Assembly: GCA_018806985.1 (NCBI GenBank)
Contig: JADANN010000424.1
Coordinates: 116,001 to 180,000, forward strand
Direction: 5' to 3'
Length of the DNA stretch: 64,000 bases
Source of the DNA: Angiostrongylus vasorum
Taxonomy: Eukaryota; Nematoda; Chromadorea; Rhabditida; Metastrongylidae
The notes under the pieces were generated by a model. It had not been told where the DNA came from, ran no database searches, and saw only the letters and a program-made list of their open reading frames with translations. A program made the position numbers and the translations under genes. Positions 1-12,171 of the stretch are shown here, one piece after another (positions within the stretch are counted from its first letter, which is position 1; every line of letters starts with the position of its first letter).

Positions 1-301
1 AACCAGGAAGTATTTGGTGCCAAAATGAATATGTATGCGCTTCGCAGAAGATAATTGCTTTTGTACGAAAAGAATAGCGCGGAACTATTGCTAATGATGA
101 GCGACCCTCTTTTTTTGTGAGGGATTGGGTCGGGGCACAGCGGACAATGTCCATTGATTCTGGCCCAGCATGAAAGCAACGAAATCGGGTGCCTTAAGCT
201 ATGAACACTAAAAATCACAAGTCGCTACCAGTTGACAGTTTAGGGAACTCTCGAATATTATAGTCGCTGCTAAAATTCCAGTAACGTGTGGAGCAAACTT
301 A
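1..301. other. intergenic, nothing recognised
   Basis: No repeat family of this window and no convincing coding segment is visible here. Confidence 0.5.
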
Positions 302-517
302 GTGGAGCAGAAGCAGCCTTTCGAAACAGATATTACTACGGACACTCGTTTTCTAACTATAACTCTCTCATTCAGATACCATCTGTGTTCATCTTGTCGT
401 GCCGTCCGTCATCTTCCTCGTACCTACTTCCCACGTATTCTAAACGAAGTGATCTGCGGTGAAAGCACTTGTGTTCGTGGGGATGGAAGATGTGCACAGC
501 GATTCCTACCTCTGAAG
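302..517 (+). CDS. possible exon of a secreted cystine-rich (IL-17/cystine-knot-like) protein
   Basis: An open segment most credible from 376 to 517, where a CTCTCATTCAG acceptor precedes it and CTGAAG|GTTGTT gives a possible donor. The 47 codons contain six cysteines in a CxxC...CxxxxC...C arrangement, with the core YFPRILNEVICGESTC. The pattern of aromatic-P, I, E-V, C, then C, resembles the central strand region of IL-17-type cystine-knot cytokines, but this is a motif impression and not a firm family match. No signal peptide or further exon was found, since the next kilobase is repeat C. It may be a relic or part of a gene extending to the left of the window. Confidence 0.33.
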
Positions 518-599
518 GTTGTTTAATCGATGCTCATAATGTAAATTCTTTATGCTTATTCTAAGCAGGTTGTCTAACTCCTACTCACTGACTTCTTCT

Positions 600-700
600 T
601 TTTTCCATAGCAGAATATTACGTGAAATACAACCACAAGGTGCTAAGAGGTGAGCAAAACTCAGAACCTCAATTGAGCTTCGACCTCGCAAATATGACAG
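600..700 (-). repeat. repeat C fragment
   Basis: Carries the repeat C 3' block (TTACGTGAAATACAACCACA followed by a degenerate GGTGCTAAGA), similar to the copy near 4940. Confidence 0.45.
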
Positions 701-756
701 TAAATATTAGTTAAACCTTTGACTGCAGCTTCAACTTCTCTCCCAGGTCATTGATG

Positions 757-942
757 TTAACGGGTGATTGCTGACAGCATCATTAGAATGAGAAACTGGC
801 TGAGAGAAAGGCAATCTAAGGGTCTCGGTTGGTGCAGTGGATGGCACGTGAGCGGCCTGAAACGATAATCGCTGGTTCAAAGCCCAACTGAGCTTCCGAA
901 TTGTGCTCATATCTCAGCATCCTTGTGGTTGTATTTCTAAAC
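757..942 (+). repeat. repeat C (tRNA-like SINE), diverged
   Basis: Shows the C landmarks in order: CTGAGAGAAAGGC, TGGTGCAGTGGATGG (A-box-like), GGTTCAAAGCCC (B-box-like) and CTCAGCATCCTTGTGGTTGT. It is joined directly to another copy. Confidence 0.6.
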
Positions 943-1147
943 AGATTATCTCGCCGACGAATGATTGCTTATGGCAGCGATAGGTAGAGAACTAGCTGAG
1001 AGAAGCGCAAAGCAAGGGCCTCCATGGAACAGTGTGTAATGTGCGAGTCCCCAGAAAGGAAAATCGTGGTTCGGTATGGCTCGGGCTCCAAGTTTTGCGA
1101 ATATCTCAGCATCGTGCGGTTGTAGGTCTAAGCAGATTGTTGTTAAT
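943..1147 (+). repeat. repeat C, second of a tandem pair
   Basis: Repeats the landmarks of the preceding copy: GATTGCTTATGGCAGCGATA, CTAGCTGAGAGAAGCGC and CTCAGCATCGTGCGGTTGTA. Two C copies lie head to tail. Confidence 0.6.
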
Positions 1148-1679
1148 GTCACATAAATATTAAAATAATGTTTAATAACTCAGTACAACAGAAGTATGTG
1201 AGTACATTAATACATAAAAGTTTGCAAGCATTTCGGAGGGATTGTGTAGTACGATTAAATCCAGAAGATCCAGGAGTTCTGTTCTTAGGAATATTCCAAA
1301 AAATAGTTCTTCCCAAAACGTTAGTGTATAAAATATCGAATAGTTTCAGATTCTGCACAACGAGGGCACGGATCAGTGTCCAAAATGGCGGCTCGTCTCC
1401 ATCGACCTTCGAACGTGCTGCGATTGTGCCATACACAACTATTCGAATTTCTTGCGCTATATCAATAGAAAATAAATAATATTCTTAAAAATCCCACGAC
1501 TGGACTACTTCCTATGTATGGTGCAAGTGCACGACAGCAACATCTTCCATCGTTTACGTAGCGCAAGTAGGCAAAACAGACCGAGCATGAATGTGAACGC
1601 GATGTGCACACACAGCAGGGACGTCACGCCAACATCCTTCCTTATTTTTACAAATGCTTGGGATCAACAACAAATGAAC
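1148..1679. other. intergenic, nothing firm
   Basis: Overlapping open frames of 80-100 codons exist on both strands around 1150-1480. Neither has a splice context or recognisable motif. Confidence 0.4.
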
Positions 1680-1918
1680 AAGAAACCAATACGGGAATCC
1701 ACCACCGCCCTGGTATTAAATTCGCATGGTGGCAAATCTCCCTCTAATCCACAAGCGCTGCAACTGCCTGTGGTGGTGAAGACCGAGGATAGACTATGGC
1801 CAGGCTGACCTCAGGGTTCCATGAAACCACAATGGCTTAACCAGCAAATCTCCGAAAAATGGTGATTATGCTGGCGCCCGCACAACCAGTGAGGACGGGT
1901 CGTTCAAGCACCAAGTAG
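1680..1918 (-). repeat. repeat B, truncated at its 3' side
   Basis: Matches the family from the internal hairpin region (ATCCACCACCGCCCTGGTAT) through GACCTCAGGGTTCC to the terminal TTCAAGCACCAAGTA. The half beginning CAACGGTTTACCGCC is missing. Confidence 0.75.
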
Positions 1919-2084
1919 TAAAAGCTTGAGATCTACTTCCATGTACCACATCTTAACTCACCTGCTACACTACGTACAAAAAAGCAATAGACTAATGCAT
2001 AAACAATAATAATTTTCAAGTCGACACAACCACAAGTGGCAGGTCGGATACTCCCAGTACTTTGCAAAGCTGGGATGAAATCCC

Positions 2085-2475
2085 CCTTGCAACGATTTAC
2101 CGCCTTATCGTGGTGACCGGAAGGTGTTCCTGGATACCGGGTTGCGATGAAGAGCGGAGGCACTCATCCCCCCAGCAGAGCCTCCCAAGCTGAGAAGGAG
2201 TCCGGCGTTTCCATCAAGAAGTCCAGCTAAGAGTAAACCAATACCAGAACCCACCATCGTCTTGGTATCAAACTAGTCTCATGGTGGAAAATCTCCCTCT
2301 GATCGACAAGGGCGGCGATCACCTGTGGTGATGACGACGTTGGGCAGACTTTGGCTAGGTTGACCTCGGGACTCCAGGGAACCACAATGGCTAAACCAGC
2401 AAAACTTCGAAAAATTGAAATTATGCTGAGAGCAAGCGCAACCAGTGAAGATGAACCATTTAGATATATAAGTTA
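2085..2475 (-). repeat. repeat B, near full length
   Basis: Runs from CAACGATTTACCGCC through GTTTCCATCAAGAAG, AAACCAATACCAGAA and CCTGTGGTGATGACGACG to GAACCATTTAGATATATAAG. It is the second B copy in the same orientation within 1 kb. Confidence 0.8.
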
Positions 2476-3176
2476 GTAATAGACAAAAATAACAAAGAAT
2501 TACTAATAATCTCTATAAATTATATGGTCTATGAAGAGCACGAACTTGTTCGAGTACTTAGACTTCCTCAAAACCGTATACCTCCTTTGATAGAGTAAGG
2601 TAGCCCATGTATTGTTAACATACTATGAGCGAAATTCGACTTTGTTCACTCTTGATCCTCTTTTACATACACACAATGACGCGAATTGATTTCAATACGT
2701 ATGGTGCGAAGCTGTTTCGAAAGTCAACCAAATCCATGTGAACTCATGGCAAACTTTTCTAGCTCAACAAACAAGCACAATATAGAGATCTTTGTCCACT
2801 AGGCACAAGCTACTTTGTTTTGTAACAAAGTTCTGGTTTTCTGGACTCCACAGGACGTACTTCAACAATGTTCATATGTCGAACAGGGGATCAACAGGAG
2901 AAGTGGGATCGTCCAGCCGGTGTCTCATATTTAGATGGTCTATATTCCCCAATGTACCATTCCATAGGTTTCAACGGTTTTTCTTGTTAATAAAAAATTT
3001 CAAATTTGAGCCCAGATACACCAGTCTGACCCTTTGGCGACAGGTTGATTTCTCGATAATTGACGACAATTTCTCGACCATTAGAGTATTTTAGAAATCC
3101 AGAACGTCAAAGATCTCTAGAAGTGACTTTGTTCTATCGCATCAGTCGCATACACAATTTCTATACGGTAAAAAAA
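2476..3176. other. intergenic, nothing recognised
   Basis: AT-rich sequence without a repeat landmark or a supported exon. Confidence 0.45.
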
Positions 3177-3450
3177 AGGATAAAGCTCTAGATGTTGATC
3201 AATCTCTTAGGGATCGGTTATCCATTCGACCTCAATAACCATCTTTTGGAGGTGACTGAATACATATCTGGCCTTTACAATGACTCGCGGTGGCTTATCG
3301 ATGCATCGAGCCAGCGTTGCTATCCATGCAGACATGTCTGGTACCAATTTGCCGACCCCAGAGGGATGGAAGGCTTGGTGAGGGTGGAGCGCGAGGCCGA
3401 CCTCACGTGTATTGCAGGGCGCCTCTAACCACTGCGCTACACGGGCCCTT
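3177..3450 (-). repeat. SINE A (tRNA-derived)
   Basis: Begins at the 3' tail complement (AAAAAAGGATAAAGCTCTAG). It carries the body landmarks GGTACCAATTTGCCGACC and GGGATGGAAGGCTTGGTGAG and ends in a degenerate tRNA-like head near CACTGCGCTACACGGGCCC. Confidence 0.85.
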
Positions 3451-3786
3451 TGCCATTATTATTCAGTTTTAAATGTCCTTCCAAATTTAAATTTTCACAA
3501 CTAAAACTTTCGAAAATTTCGCAAGCGAATTTAGGTTCTTAAGATTTCCTACAGAACAGCGGTAATCGCAAATATAAATGATACAGTGGAAAAGACGATC
3601 ATATCCTTATGAACAAAAATCCAGCTTGTCCACTTGTGCTTGCTTTCCAGATTTGACCACTGAAGCAATAATGCACAAAGAGGAAAAAGAAAGTCATGGG
3701 CTCCAGAAAATCAGCATCCCATCATGGTATAACAAGAAAAATCTTAAGGTATAAGCAGAGATTTATATATTTTAGTCAAAAAGCCA

Positions 3787-4062
3787 AGAAGGTATGTGGC
3801 ACAGTAGTCGGATGCACCCTGCAATACACTTGGGATCAATCCCGCGCCCAGGCCTCACCAAGCCTTCCATCACTCCAGGCTCAGGAAAAATTGGTAGCAG
3901 ACCTGTCTGGGAGGATAGCAGCACTGGCTCGATACATCGGTACCCACCGCGAGTCATTGCAAAGGCCAAATACCCATTCAATCGAAGTCGAATGCGCGGC
4001 GCATCCCTCAGGGGGTTGATCAATGCCAAGAGCTTTATCTTTTATCCCCTTATCCTTTAGCC
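3787..4062 (+). repeat. SINE A (tRNA-derived)
   Basis: The head TATGTGGCACAGTAGTCGG is followed by GGGATCAATCCCGCGCCC, the body, and a TTTATCTTTTATCCCCTTAT tail. Confidence 0.85.
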
Positions 4063-4936
4063 AAAAACCAGCTTTATTTATAACCACGCACACTGTATTG
4101 AGAGTAATTTGAAAAAAAAATTTTCGAACAACAATCTAATAATAACAAATAATAACAGACTAATAATATAATGTAACATTATCTTCCTAGAAGGGACTTC
4201 AGGGCGCTAAAACTGGGTGTCTAGAAGGTTACAAGCAACAGTTCATTGAAAACTGCTATATTACTAGGTCAGGTTGAGCCTTCAGAACGGAGTATGGTAC
4301 ACACGGCGACTGTCGTAAACAACGAGACATGTGCCATATCGTTCATTCACAAATTCCACACAATCGTCCTCTTTCCCTGGTCGCGCCATGAATGTGGACT
4401 TCACTAGACTTGCAAACCTAGGATATTATGTTGATACATTTCTCATTTTCAAATATAAAGTAGGTTGACTTATTCCCTAACAGACTTCGTTATGGTTTTT
4501 AAGTAACGAAAAATAGCAGAGAGGCAGTAGTTCACAAACTATGTAGTTGTTTTAGATTTCAAAAAACGCAATTCTCCTATCAAGAATTTGGATTTCATAA
4601 AGCTAGTAATACGAATGGAAAACATACTTTAGAACAACTAAGTTCTAAAAGAAACATCTAGAAGTTTACAAAAGACAACAAACAAAAGCTTCCCCAGAGA
4701 CTACTGTAAACTAGATAACATCCATAAAAGTGATAGCGTTCCAGTCACCGTTTGAGGATCATCATGCTTAACTATTAAGCAAAACGGAATGTTTTTACCT
4801 CAAAATATTACAAAACGACCAGCAAAGGGTGTTACTTGAAGATGTAAGTAAACAATTAAATTTAGCCCAAAATATTTATTGTTCATCAAACATTGGAATT
4901 ACCAATACTTATTTACATACTGCCTATTTTTTTAAT
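4063..4936. other. intergenic, nothing recognised
   Basis: AT-rich stretch with no repeat landmark and no coding evidence. Confidence 0.45.
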
Positions 4937-5105
4937 GGCAAGGCATTACGTGAAATATAATCGTAATGATGCTGAGATCTCTGCAGAACTCCGAACCGCT
5001 GGTGTCTGCGGTGGGGAACGAACACGCTATTACTCTTTGCGGGGACTAACGTGTTCACCACCACATCATGACAGTCCTTCGTTTCGCCTTTCTCTAACGA
5101 TAAAA
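4937..5105 (-). repeat. repeat C
   Basis: Complementary-strand C copy: ATTACGTGAAATATAATCGT, GATGCTGAGATCTCTGC, GGTGTCTGCGGTGGGGAACG, CGTGTTCACCACCACATCAT. Confidence 0.8.
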
Positions 5106-5335
5106 ATAATAACACTTACTGTTGAAGAGAAATATTCTGATATAGTTGAAATCGCCGTCCGGTTAATGTCAGGTGTCTGTAATGACAGCATGGTGGAAGC
5201 TGAGCCAGATGACACAACATACACAGTGATTTCAGGAGAGAAAAAAAGACTTTGGAAAGTATTGTTGACATTGCGAACTACTTTATTACGCCTATTTCGT
5301 ATTATATCACCATTTCATACTACTAAATTAAAATT

Positions 5336-5640
5336 ACCTCCCAACGGTTTACCGCCTCATCGTGGCTGGGAGGTGTTCCTGGGTGTCGGACTGCGATGTG
5401 CAGCGGGGAGATTTATCCTCCAGCAAGGTCTCCCGGGCTGAGAAGTCCGGCGTTTCCATCAGGAAGCCCAGGTAAGAGTAAACCAATGGCAGGATCCACC
5501 ACCATCCAGGTATCAAACCAGTCGCATGGTGGCAAATCTCCGTCTGATCCATAAGGGCGGCGGCTGCTTGTGGTGGTGTCGACTTGGGGAGACTTTTCCT
5601 TGACTGACCTCGGCACTCCAAGGAACCACGATGGCTAATC
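5336..5640 (-). repeat. repeat B, truncated; forms the 3' end of the adjacent gene
   Basis: Runs from CCAACGGTTTACCGCCTCAT to CCTCGGCACTCCAAGGAACC and GATGGCTAA, then stops abruptly at unique coding sequence. The distal block ending in the usual TTCAAGTATCAAGT is absent. The repeat is open in the frame of the upstream gene. Confidence 0.8.
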
Positions 5641-7186
5641 ACAGACGTCATAACCGGCTCAAAGCACACTTCTCGAAAAGCTACAATCTTCAAGTTTGGA
5701 AAACATTTCACCAAATTCTTAGCAACTTGTAGATCCTGTTCTGTGTGAGCCATCCCACAACCATTGAATTCGAATGACTCTACTCCATTAAAGACCGGAT
5801 GCTCAATCACACTGACTCTGCACAGAGAAATGTGGGAAAGAAATGGACATTTTGCCACAAGTAGAGAGAGCCGAGCATCCATTTGAACGAAAGCGAACAA
5901 ACGAAGACATCTGAGAAATCCACAACACTTTGGTAACCAGGTCTGCAACACTTTCATGACACAATTCGCTTCAGAATCAGGATTGGTTCGATGGCGTTGT
6001 TCCTTTATCTGTTGAACTGAGCCAATATTCAGTTCAAAAATTTTATTAGTGAATTCAGCCATGATTTCCACGACTTCATTAGCGAATTTATAATCGGACA
6101 TAAGAAGAACGCAACGTTCCCATTCCGGCATGGTGAAATTTATTCGGCAGCGAAACAGAAGCAACCTGAGGACAGGAAGAAAAGCGGCAACGTCCTCTTC
6201 ACGACATGAATCGAACCTGACCAGCAGGTTAGTGTATTGTGTGTGCTCATGCTGAGCATTCAACGCTCTGACAGCCTCACCGAGTGGAACGTCACAGAAT
6301 TCACTGATGCGGGTTACTGGATTCCCACAGACGTCCCGGTAAAAGCAAATGATGAGAGGAGGACCGTAGTTCTTCGCAAGAGAACCGAAATCGACATCTT
6401 CTACTATGGAAATTTCTTTCGTTGGCCAAGGAAACGGACTGAAGTACGAAGAATTTCATTTCAGTACAACTTTCCAGTGAAGGCGATAGCTTGTGAGTAT
6501 TGCTGAGCATAAACATTTATAAGGAAGGCGGATATAAAGTATGGATTTCATGATTATTCGAGTATTAGCCACGTACATGCAGATACCTGTATCTCCAGTA
6601 ATTCTACTACTGACAGGAGCCCAGTGATTACCTCCATGAAGACGACAGATATCAGGACTAATCTTTAAACGTCATAGAGTTAAGACCACTCACCTATTAT
6701 GAAAAATAGGATAAAGTTGTCGGCGTAGATCAATCCCTGAGAGATGCATTTGACTTCATTAAGCATCGCTGGAGGTGACTGAATGCATATCTGGCCTTTA
6801 CAATGACTCGCAATGGTCTACCGATGTATCGAGCCAGTGCTGCTTTTTTCCCAGACAAGTCTGGTATCAATTTGCCGACCCCAGAGAGATGGAAAGCCTG
6901 GTGGGCCTCGGACGCGGGGATTGATCCCATGTGTATTGCAGGGTGCTTCCGACCACTGCGCCACACGCGTCCCTGCCACTCACCTGTACACATTTTCGAA
7001 TATGTATGTTTAGTTTTAAAAAAATGGTAAACTTAATTGTAATCAAAGACTCGTAAAGCTTTTGACATACCGATTTTCAACGTCAGAAAGCTGTGAAGTG
7101 CAAGAATTCACATCTGACGCACTTTCGACAGTGCAGTTCGAGGAGCACACGGATTCCGTGGTGGATATGTCACTGACCGCATCCAT
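5349..7186 (-). CDS. hypothetical Leu/Cys-rich (LRR/F-box-like) protein with repeat-derived C-terminus
   Basis: Two exons fit in phase. Exon 1 is 7186-7071: ATG, 38 codons of a Ser/Cys-rich start (MDAVSDISTTESVC...), ending CG|GTATGT. Exon 2 runs from 6438 (CTTCAG|T) to the TAA at 5349; the split codon CG|T gives Arg. Together this is 401 codons. Residues to about 305 are unique sequence. The N-terminal half of exon 2 includes PPLIICFYRDVCGNPVTR. The second half has repeated Leu/Cys spacing (FLRCLRLFAF, CPFLSHISLC, CFPNLKIVAF) suggesting leucine-rich repeats, as in expanded nematode F-box-type families; I do not recognise a specific family. The last ~96 residues are translated repeat B, so the true C-terminus may have been lost. 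The intron (7070-6439) contains a SINE A. It could be a live chimeric gene or a truncated pseudogene. Confidence 0.55.
6709..6976 (-). repeat. SINE A inside the intron of the 5349-7186 gene
   Basis: AGGATAAAGTTGTCGGCG tail complement, GGTATCAATTTGCCGACC, GAGATGGAAAGCCTGGTGG, head complement CACTGCGCCACACGCGTCCC. Confidence 0.85.
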
Positions 7187-7281
7187 TTCTTCGCTTCTGT
7201 TCCGAAGCCAATGATGATCTTCTCCTTCAGATCGGCTTCTCCAACTAGTGAGGCTCCGTCTTCTAGGTTGTAAAAAATTTC

Positions 7282-7282
<1 letters not shown>

Positions 7283-7334
<52 letters not shown>

Positions 7335-7336
7335 GA
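7283..7336. repeat. (AT)n microsatellite
   Basis: About 50 nt of nearly perfect TA dinucleotide. Confidence 0.95.
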
Positions 7337-9679
7337 TCATATGAACTCGTATTCGACAAACGTACGCCAGTTATTAGTACCCAAAGGCATAAGAAAGAAA
7401 TGAAAATCAGGCACAGGTGTCACAAATGAACTGGAGAGAAGAAAAAGAATACAAGAGAACATCACTAACAGGATTGAGGCAATGTGCGGTACTCGGGATA
7501 AAGCTGATGATCGCCGTCGAGGAAGCTCAGTAGACAGGGGGTGCCTGTGCTTGAGAGGTGAGACGTCGATTTGCATATGACATGCGCGCCAAAAGAATAG
7601 CACCAGTGACTCGCCAAACAGGAGCTGGGCTCACTCCTCTATTGGTGGGAATAACACTGCCCGAACAGACCTAGAATCCTGGTCGCTGGGTAACGGATAT
7701 ATTAGTGAGGATTCTCATTTGAAAAGACGTAAATTGGTACTTCCTCATACTTCATAGAGCAGTCGTTTATTTTGACTCACAGAGATTTTTGCTTTGTCAT
7801 TCGATCGCCTACTTGGACAAGGGTAACATAGAGATGGAATTAAATGACACCTAATGCTTAGTGATATGTCTACGAAGCTCGTCTCGATCCACGAAAGCTG
7901 CCGCTTCATGTGACGACGCTGATGCGAATGTGATGGTGAATGAGGTCTTAGCACGATTATACCATGATTTAAGGGGAGAATCGAATTAACCAGCATTCAA
8001 AGACATTCACAAAGGGGATGAAAAAATTCTGAAGCAGCAGCCTACTCTTATGGAAAATGCGAGTACTTCCGTGGAATATGGACACGACGAATTGAATCCA
8101 ATGCAAAAATATTTGTGATCCGCACAGTACATCCAATGTAGGGTCGTGTAAGAAAAAAGTCAGTTACTCATTCAGCGAAGCCGATGTACCAGCTATAGAC
8201 CACGGAAAGCTAATCGCTGAAGTTGGCTTACTGGGTGTGGTGGCGAAATTTTCACTCCCCCTAGTCTCGAAAACCGTGGTGGGGAGTCCCCATGACGTTA
8301 GCACTTGCCAGCCAGTGATTATGTTGTTGCCAGTGATTCCTACCACCGGCTTATTGTTAGCCAAGCTTGCGGATAAAAAATGCCGACCACGCTTTTAGCT
8401 TGCGAATGGACATCACTACAGTTAACGTTATACAGGAAAACTGTTTCCGGACGAGGTTCTCCGTCAAGGAATAGGCATTGTTCTTCGCAAAGAAGGTGCA
8501 TGGATAAGGAGAGGATCACTGATGAGCAGGAGGGTATTATGGTGCCTCCGCTTCTCGTGGTAGTCAACTGCCCTTCATACTACCGGATTAATACCAAGGC
8601 CGTTGTTAGATGAGGATCCCACAAATGACACACATGGCGAGAGGAATGATCGGATGACGTGTACGGATTTCAGTTCATACCAAGCGCGAGCAGAAATTGG
8701 TACTGCGGGGCGGTCACAGAGAAATAGGTGTCCGGCTCTAAATATTAAGTGACGAAATATCTCTGCTTGAGATGACAAAGCTTCTGTCATTCATGTCCGA
8801 GGTGGTGGCTTTCTTTTTTTAGTCTCTTAAAGGGTTATGATATCGCATCTTATGTGGTCTCCGGCAGCAACCTAATGCCGTGGTTTCGAGAGACTAGTCT
8901 GCGCCGCTGTATAATAGCGGAAAGCAGTCTCCAAGTGTCGTGTCGCTGACCTTCATATCTGATGATACCCCAATTTCGGCGTGTTGAATGTTCGTCGAGA
9001 GTGATGGGCTTTTACATGCTATAGGTTGCCACCGGGCTCAGTGGATCAGATGGAGGTTTTATTCCTTGCCCTTAGCTGTTCAGCACTGCCAGAATCCTCG
9101 TTACGGCAATAAGTCCTGCGATTAGTCGACGGACCGCTCGAGAACGACGTATATTAACAATTTGAACACTGGTCAAATGCAAACAGTACCTAGCAATATA
9201 AACTGAAATCTTCATAACTGTATAGTGAGGCTGCACCACAATGCACAAAGACGTGACGGTTGAGCCTAACAGGCAAAATCTGTTGGAGCCACACTTGTCA
9301 GAATCACGTTGTAAGACTCTTTCACATTAACCATTCATACCCATTTTTTATTGTAAAAAAGATAGGCAAGAGAAACGAAATTGGCCGTTGGTAGTTATTG
9401 AGCAACAGTTAAAGACGCCTCAGTCCGTGTGGCTCAAGGCTTTTGTCTACTGGACCCCCTAATTCTTAGGTGCACTCGCGATGAGTCGACACCAACTCGC
9501 GTCGACCCAGTCTCCCTGCCAAATGCTTTCTCATCTTTTGCTGTACTTCTCGTTGTATAATTCAGTTTTCCTTACAAATTTCACTAGTATTTTCGGTGTT
9601 CCTGATATTCTACCTATTCTTTAAATTCTTCTGTATATCCTCCCATAGCTTTAAAACATTAGGTTTTGCCGAAGTTTAT
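7337..9679. other. intergenic, nothing recognised
   Basis: About 2.3 kb of mixed-composition sequence. Short open frames occur on both strands (for example 7745-7996 and 8340-8567 minus), without motifs or paired splice sites. I see no repeat of the A-D families or PLE here. Confidence 0.4.
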
Positions 9680-9860
9680 AAAAGGAAAGCGACTTCACGA
9701 GATATGCGATCAACCAGAGGACAGCCAAGAAGTACGAGGCATCGAAATGGAACTACTTCGAGAGCTGTTCTAATCTTCCTTATTGGAATTCACGTAAAAA
9801 GCTCTGAAGAAGGCGATACTGCCGAAACGTCAGCTACTGTTGTATTGTATTGTTCTTCTA
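9680..9860 (+). mobile_element. Penelope-like element 3' fragment with hammerhead-like motif
   Basis: Shares GCGACTTCACGAGATATG, GAGGACAGCCAA, GTACGAGGCATCGA and CTACTTCGA with the fragment near 13970. It then carries the motif GCTCTGAAGAAGGCGATACT...GCCGAAACGTCAGC at 9801-9834. The sequence after the motif (TACTGTTGTATTG) resembles the long PLE copy near 59660. Confidence 0.7.
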
Positions 9861-10116
9861 TGGAAGTAAATGTATGCTGTCCAACAATCTCGCGATTGCT
9901 GAACAAGAAAACGGCGCATTAGGTTTTGTGCGAAAGAACTTGTCCATTATAAACTACGTTGCTGTCAGCACTTGGTAGTCGATTTTGAAGCATTTGTAAA
10001 CTTTTGGAACAACCTTTCCTCTATCTCGCTAAAGGATATGTATAATTAACATTTCATATCATATCACATATTACATTATATTTACATTATATTATACCAT
10101 GTTATATTGCAAAAAG

Positions 10117-10398
10117 GGCGTGTATAGAGCAGTGGTTGGAGCCACCTTACAATACACATGGGATCGATCCTCGCGCCAAAGACTCACCAAGCCTTCCATT
10201 CCTCCGGGGTCGACAAATTGGTACCAAACCAGTCTGGGAGGACAGCAGCACTGGCTCGATACATTGGTAGTCCACCATGAGTCATTGTAGAAGCCAGATA
10301 TGCATTCCATCACCTCAGAGATGCTTAATGAAGTCGGATGCATAACGTATCCCTCAGGGATTGATCCACGCCAAGAGCTTAATCCTTATTTCTCTAAG
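10117..10398 (+). repeat. SINE A
   Basis: Head GGCGTGTATAGAGCAGTGG, B-box-like GGGATCGATCC, full body, tail AGAGCTTAATCCTTATTTC. Confidence 0.85.
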
Positions 10399-11766
10399 AT
10401 CTGAGATATGTCTTTTGGAACATGGAAGGCTAAGTTATTTTTGAGGACTTAAGAACATCCCTAAAGCGCACGGTAAACAACTGGGTAAGCCATCTTAGTT
10501 AACACAAATTAAAGAAGAATTGTTGATTTTATAAGTTACGATCTGGATATGTTATGAAACTCTTGGACCACTGAAGACATTTGGATCTAGGTCATTGGCT
10601 TATGAGTGTGCTCTTCCCTAATAAACTGCTAGAGAAGAAAAACTGAGCTCAAGCAGAGAAGGACTTCCCAAAAAGCGGATCATTCACCAGCAGGTGAGAC
10701 GAGGACAATTGAATGGCCAGCAGAGCCGGAGGAGTGAAGGCGGGGATGCCTGGGAAATCTCAAAAAAATTAGCTCAACAGCCACATTTAATTACGTTTGA
10801 CGTGCAACAAGTATTTCCACTTAGAAGTGATCAGTACACGTACTGAGTTCTGAAGACTGTAAATTGTAAAACGTGCAAACTGTAAAAATTGCAAGTTACA
10901 ATGGATGTGAATCATACGTGAAGAGTGCATATCACAAAAGTTTTTGGTTGTGAAGACTGTAGATTTTTACGGAAATGGATGAGTTCTTAGAACTAAAGAT
11001 TTTCACTACGATGTCTGCACCATCAGTGGAATGTTATGAGAATAAGGGTTGGAGGTGAGGCACTGATTTGAAACACACTGATGAACTCCTAGTCTTCGTA
11101 CAACCACTCATTCTGTTCTGGCAACGCCGACAGGACGAGTATTATTGCTACCCACCCTTACAACTCTACTCAATGATTTGCCATCCATTCCTAGCGAAAA
11201 AGGTGCTACCAGATGCCGAAGAAACAGTTGAAATACAGCAGGAATGTCTCTGTTCCCCGTCAAATGGCAATAGTCTCTCAAGAATGAAATGAACTCGTCT
11301 ACGAGATAGTTTGTTGTAAAATCACCAACTGTACAGAATAGGTTTTTCAAGTTCTATGTCCAGCCCAATAATCTGCATAGGATAAGCTATCGACTGAATA
11401 GAAAAAGTACAATGAAATGCATTCGTACAGCAAAATAAACGTCGGCAAAAAAATGAATTGACATCAGCTCACGAAGACCCAGTTGTTCCTTCACTATCCA
11501 CTTACATAGGATTCTAAATATTGGGTAAGATCTTGTCAAATGCGTTAAAGGTGATTGGTAGACAGTAAGAACTCCAGTGTTCCATCGCCACACTTTTTCA
11601 GGATAAGTTTGCTGGCTTCGTATGAAGCCGTTACACTGACTGTTCTCTGGTATATCACTGCGATTCAGAAACTAATCCCGAATTCGTGGAAGACCATCCT
11701 TCGCAAGCTCGTCTTCAATCATTACGACAAAGAAGAATGAAGTAGAATAAAGTTGGTAACGCCTAT
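10399..11766. other. intergenic, nothing firm
   Basis: Opposed open frames of 74-80 codons overlap at 11068-11350. Neither shows a motif or credible splice context. No repeat family was recognised. Confidence 0.4.
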
Positions 11767-11915
11767 AAACACGGCTGAGAGAAAGGCGAAACGAAGGGCA
11801 CACATAGTGTGGCGGTGAACACGTTATTTCTGGAAAGGGTAATAACGATGTTCGATCCACGCGGCAGACACCAGCGGTCTGGAGTTTTGCAAATATTTCA
11901 GCATCATCATAGAAT
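11767..11915 (+). repeat. repeat C
   Basis: CGGCTGAGAGAAAGGCGAAA, GTGTGGCGGTGAACACGTT, ATGTTCGATCCACGC, GGAGTTTTGCAAATATTTC, AGCATCATC. Confidence 0.8.
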
Positions 11916-12171
11916 AAAGTATCTTGTTCACTTCCGATCAATCGACTTCTCCTCATGGACTGAAGTGACAAGCAACGATAACAAGCGGGAATGGAATTTG
12001 TGAATAACATCGAGAATACAACTCAAAAAGACCGACTTTCTATAAACCTCGGCATAGATAGCTGATATATTTATTTATATGATCTTATAAACTGATATTC
12101 TTTAGCTTATGCGAGGTTGGTCTAGGTCTTCGTTGTCGTTGTCGTTGTTGTTGGTGTTGTTGGTCGATGGG

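Noticed and set aside
3696..4093. Overlapping 70-107 codon frames on both strands
   Set aside because: All lie on SINE A. The same peptides recur wherever SINE A occurs (for example 6730, 13362, 47056 and 49639), so they are repeat translations.
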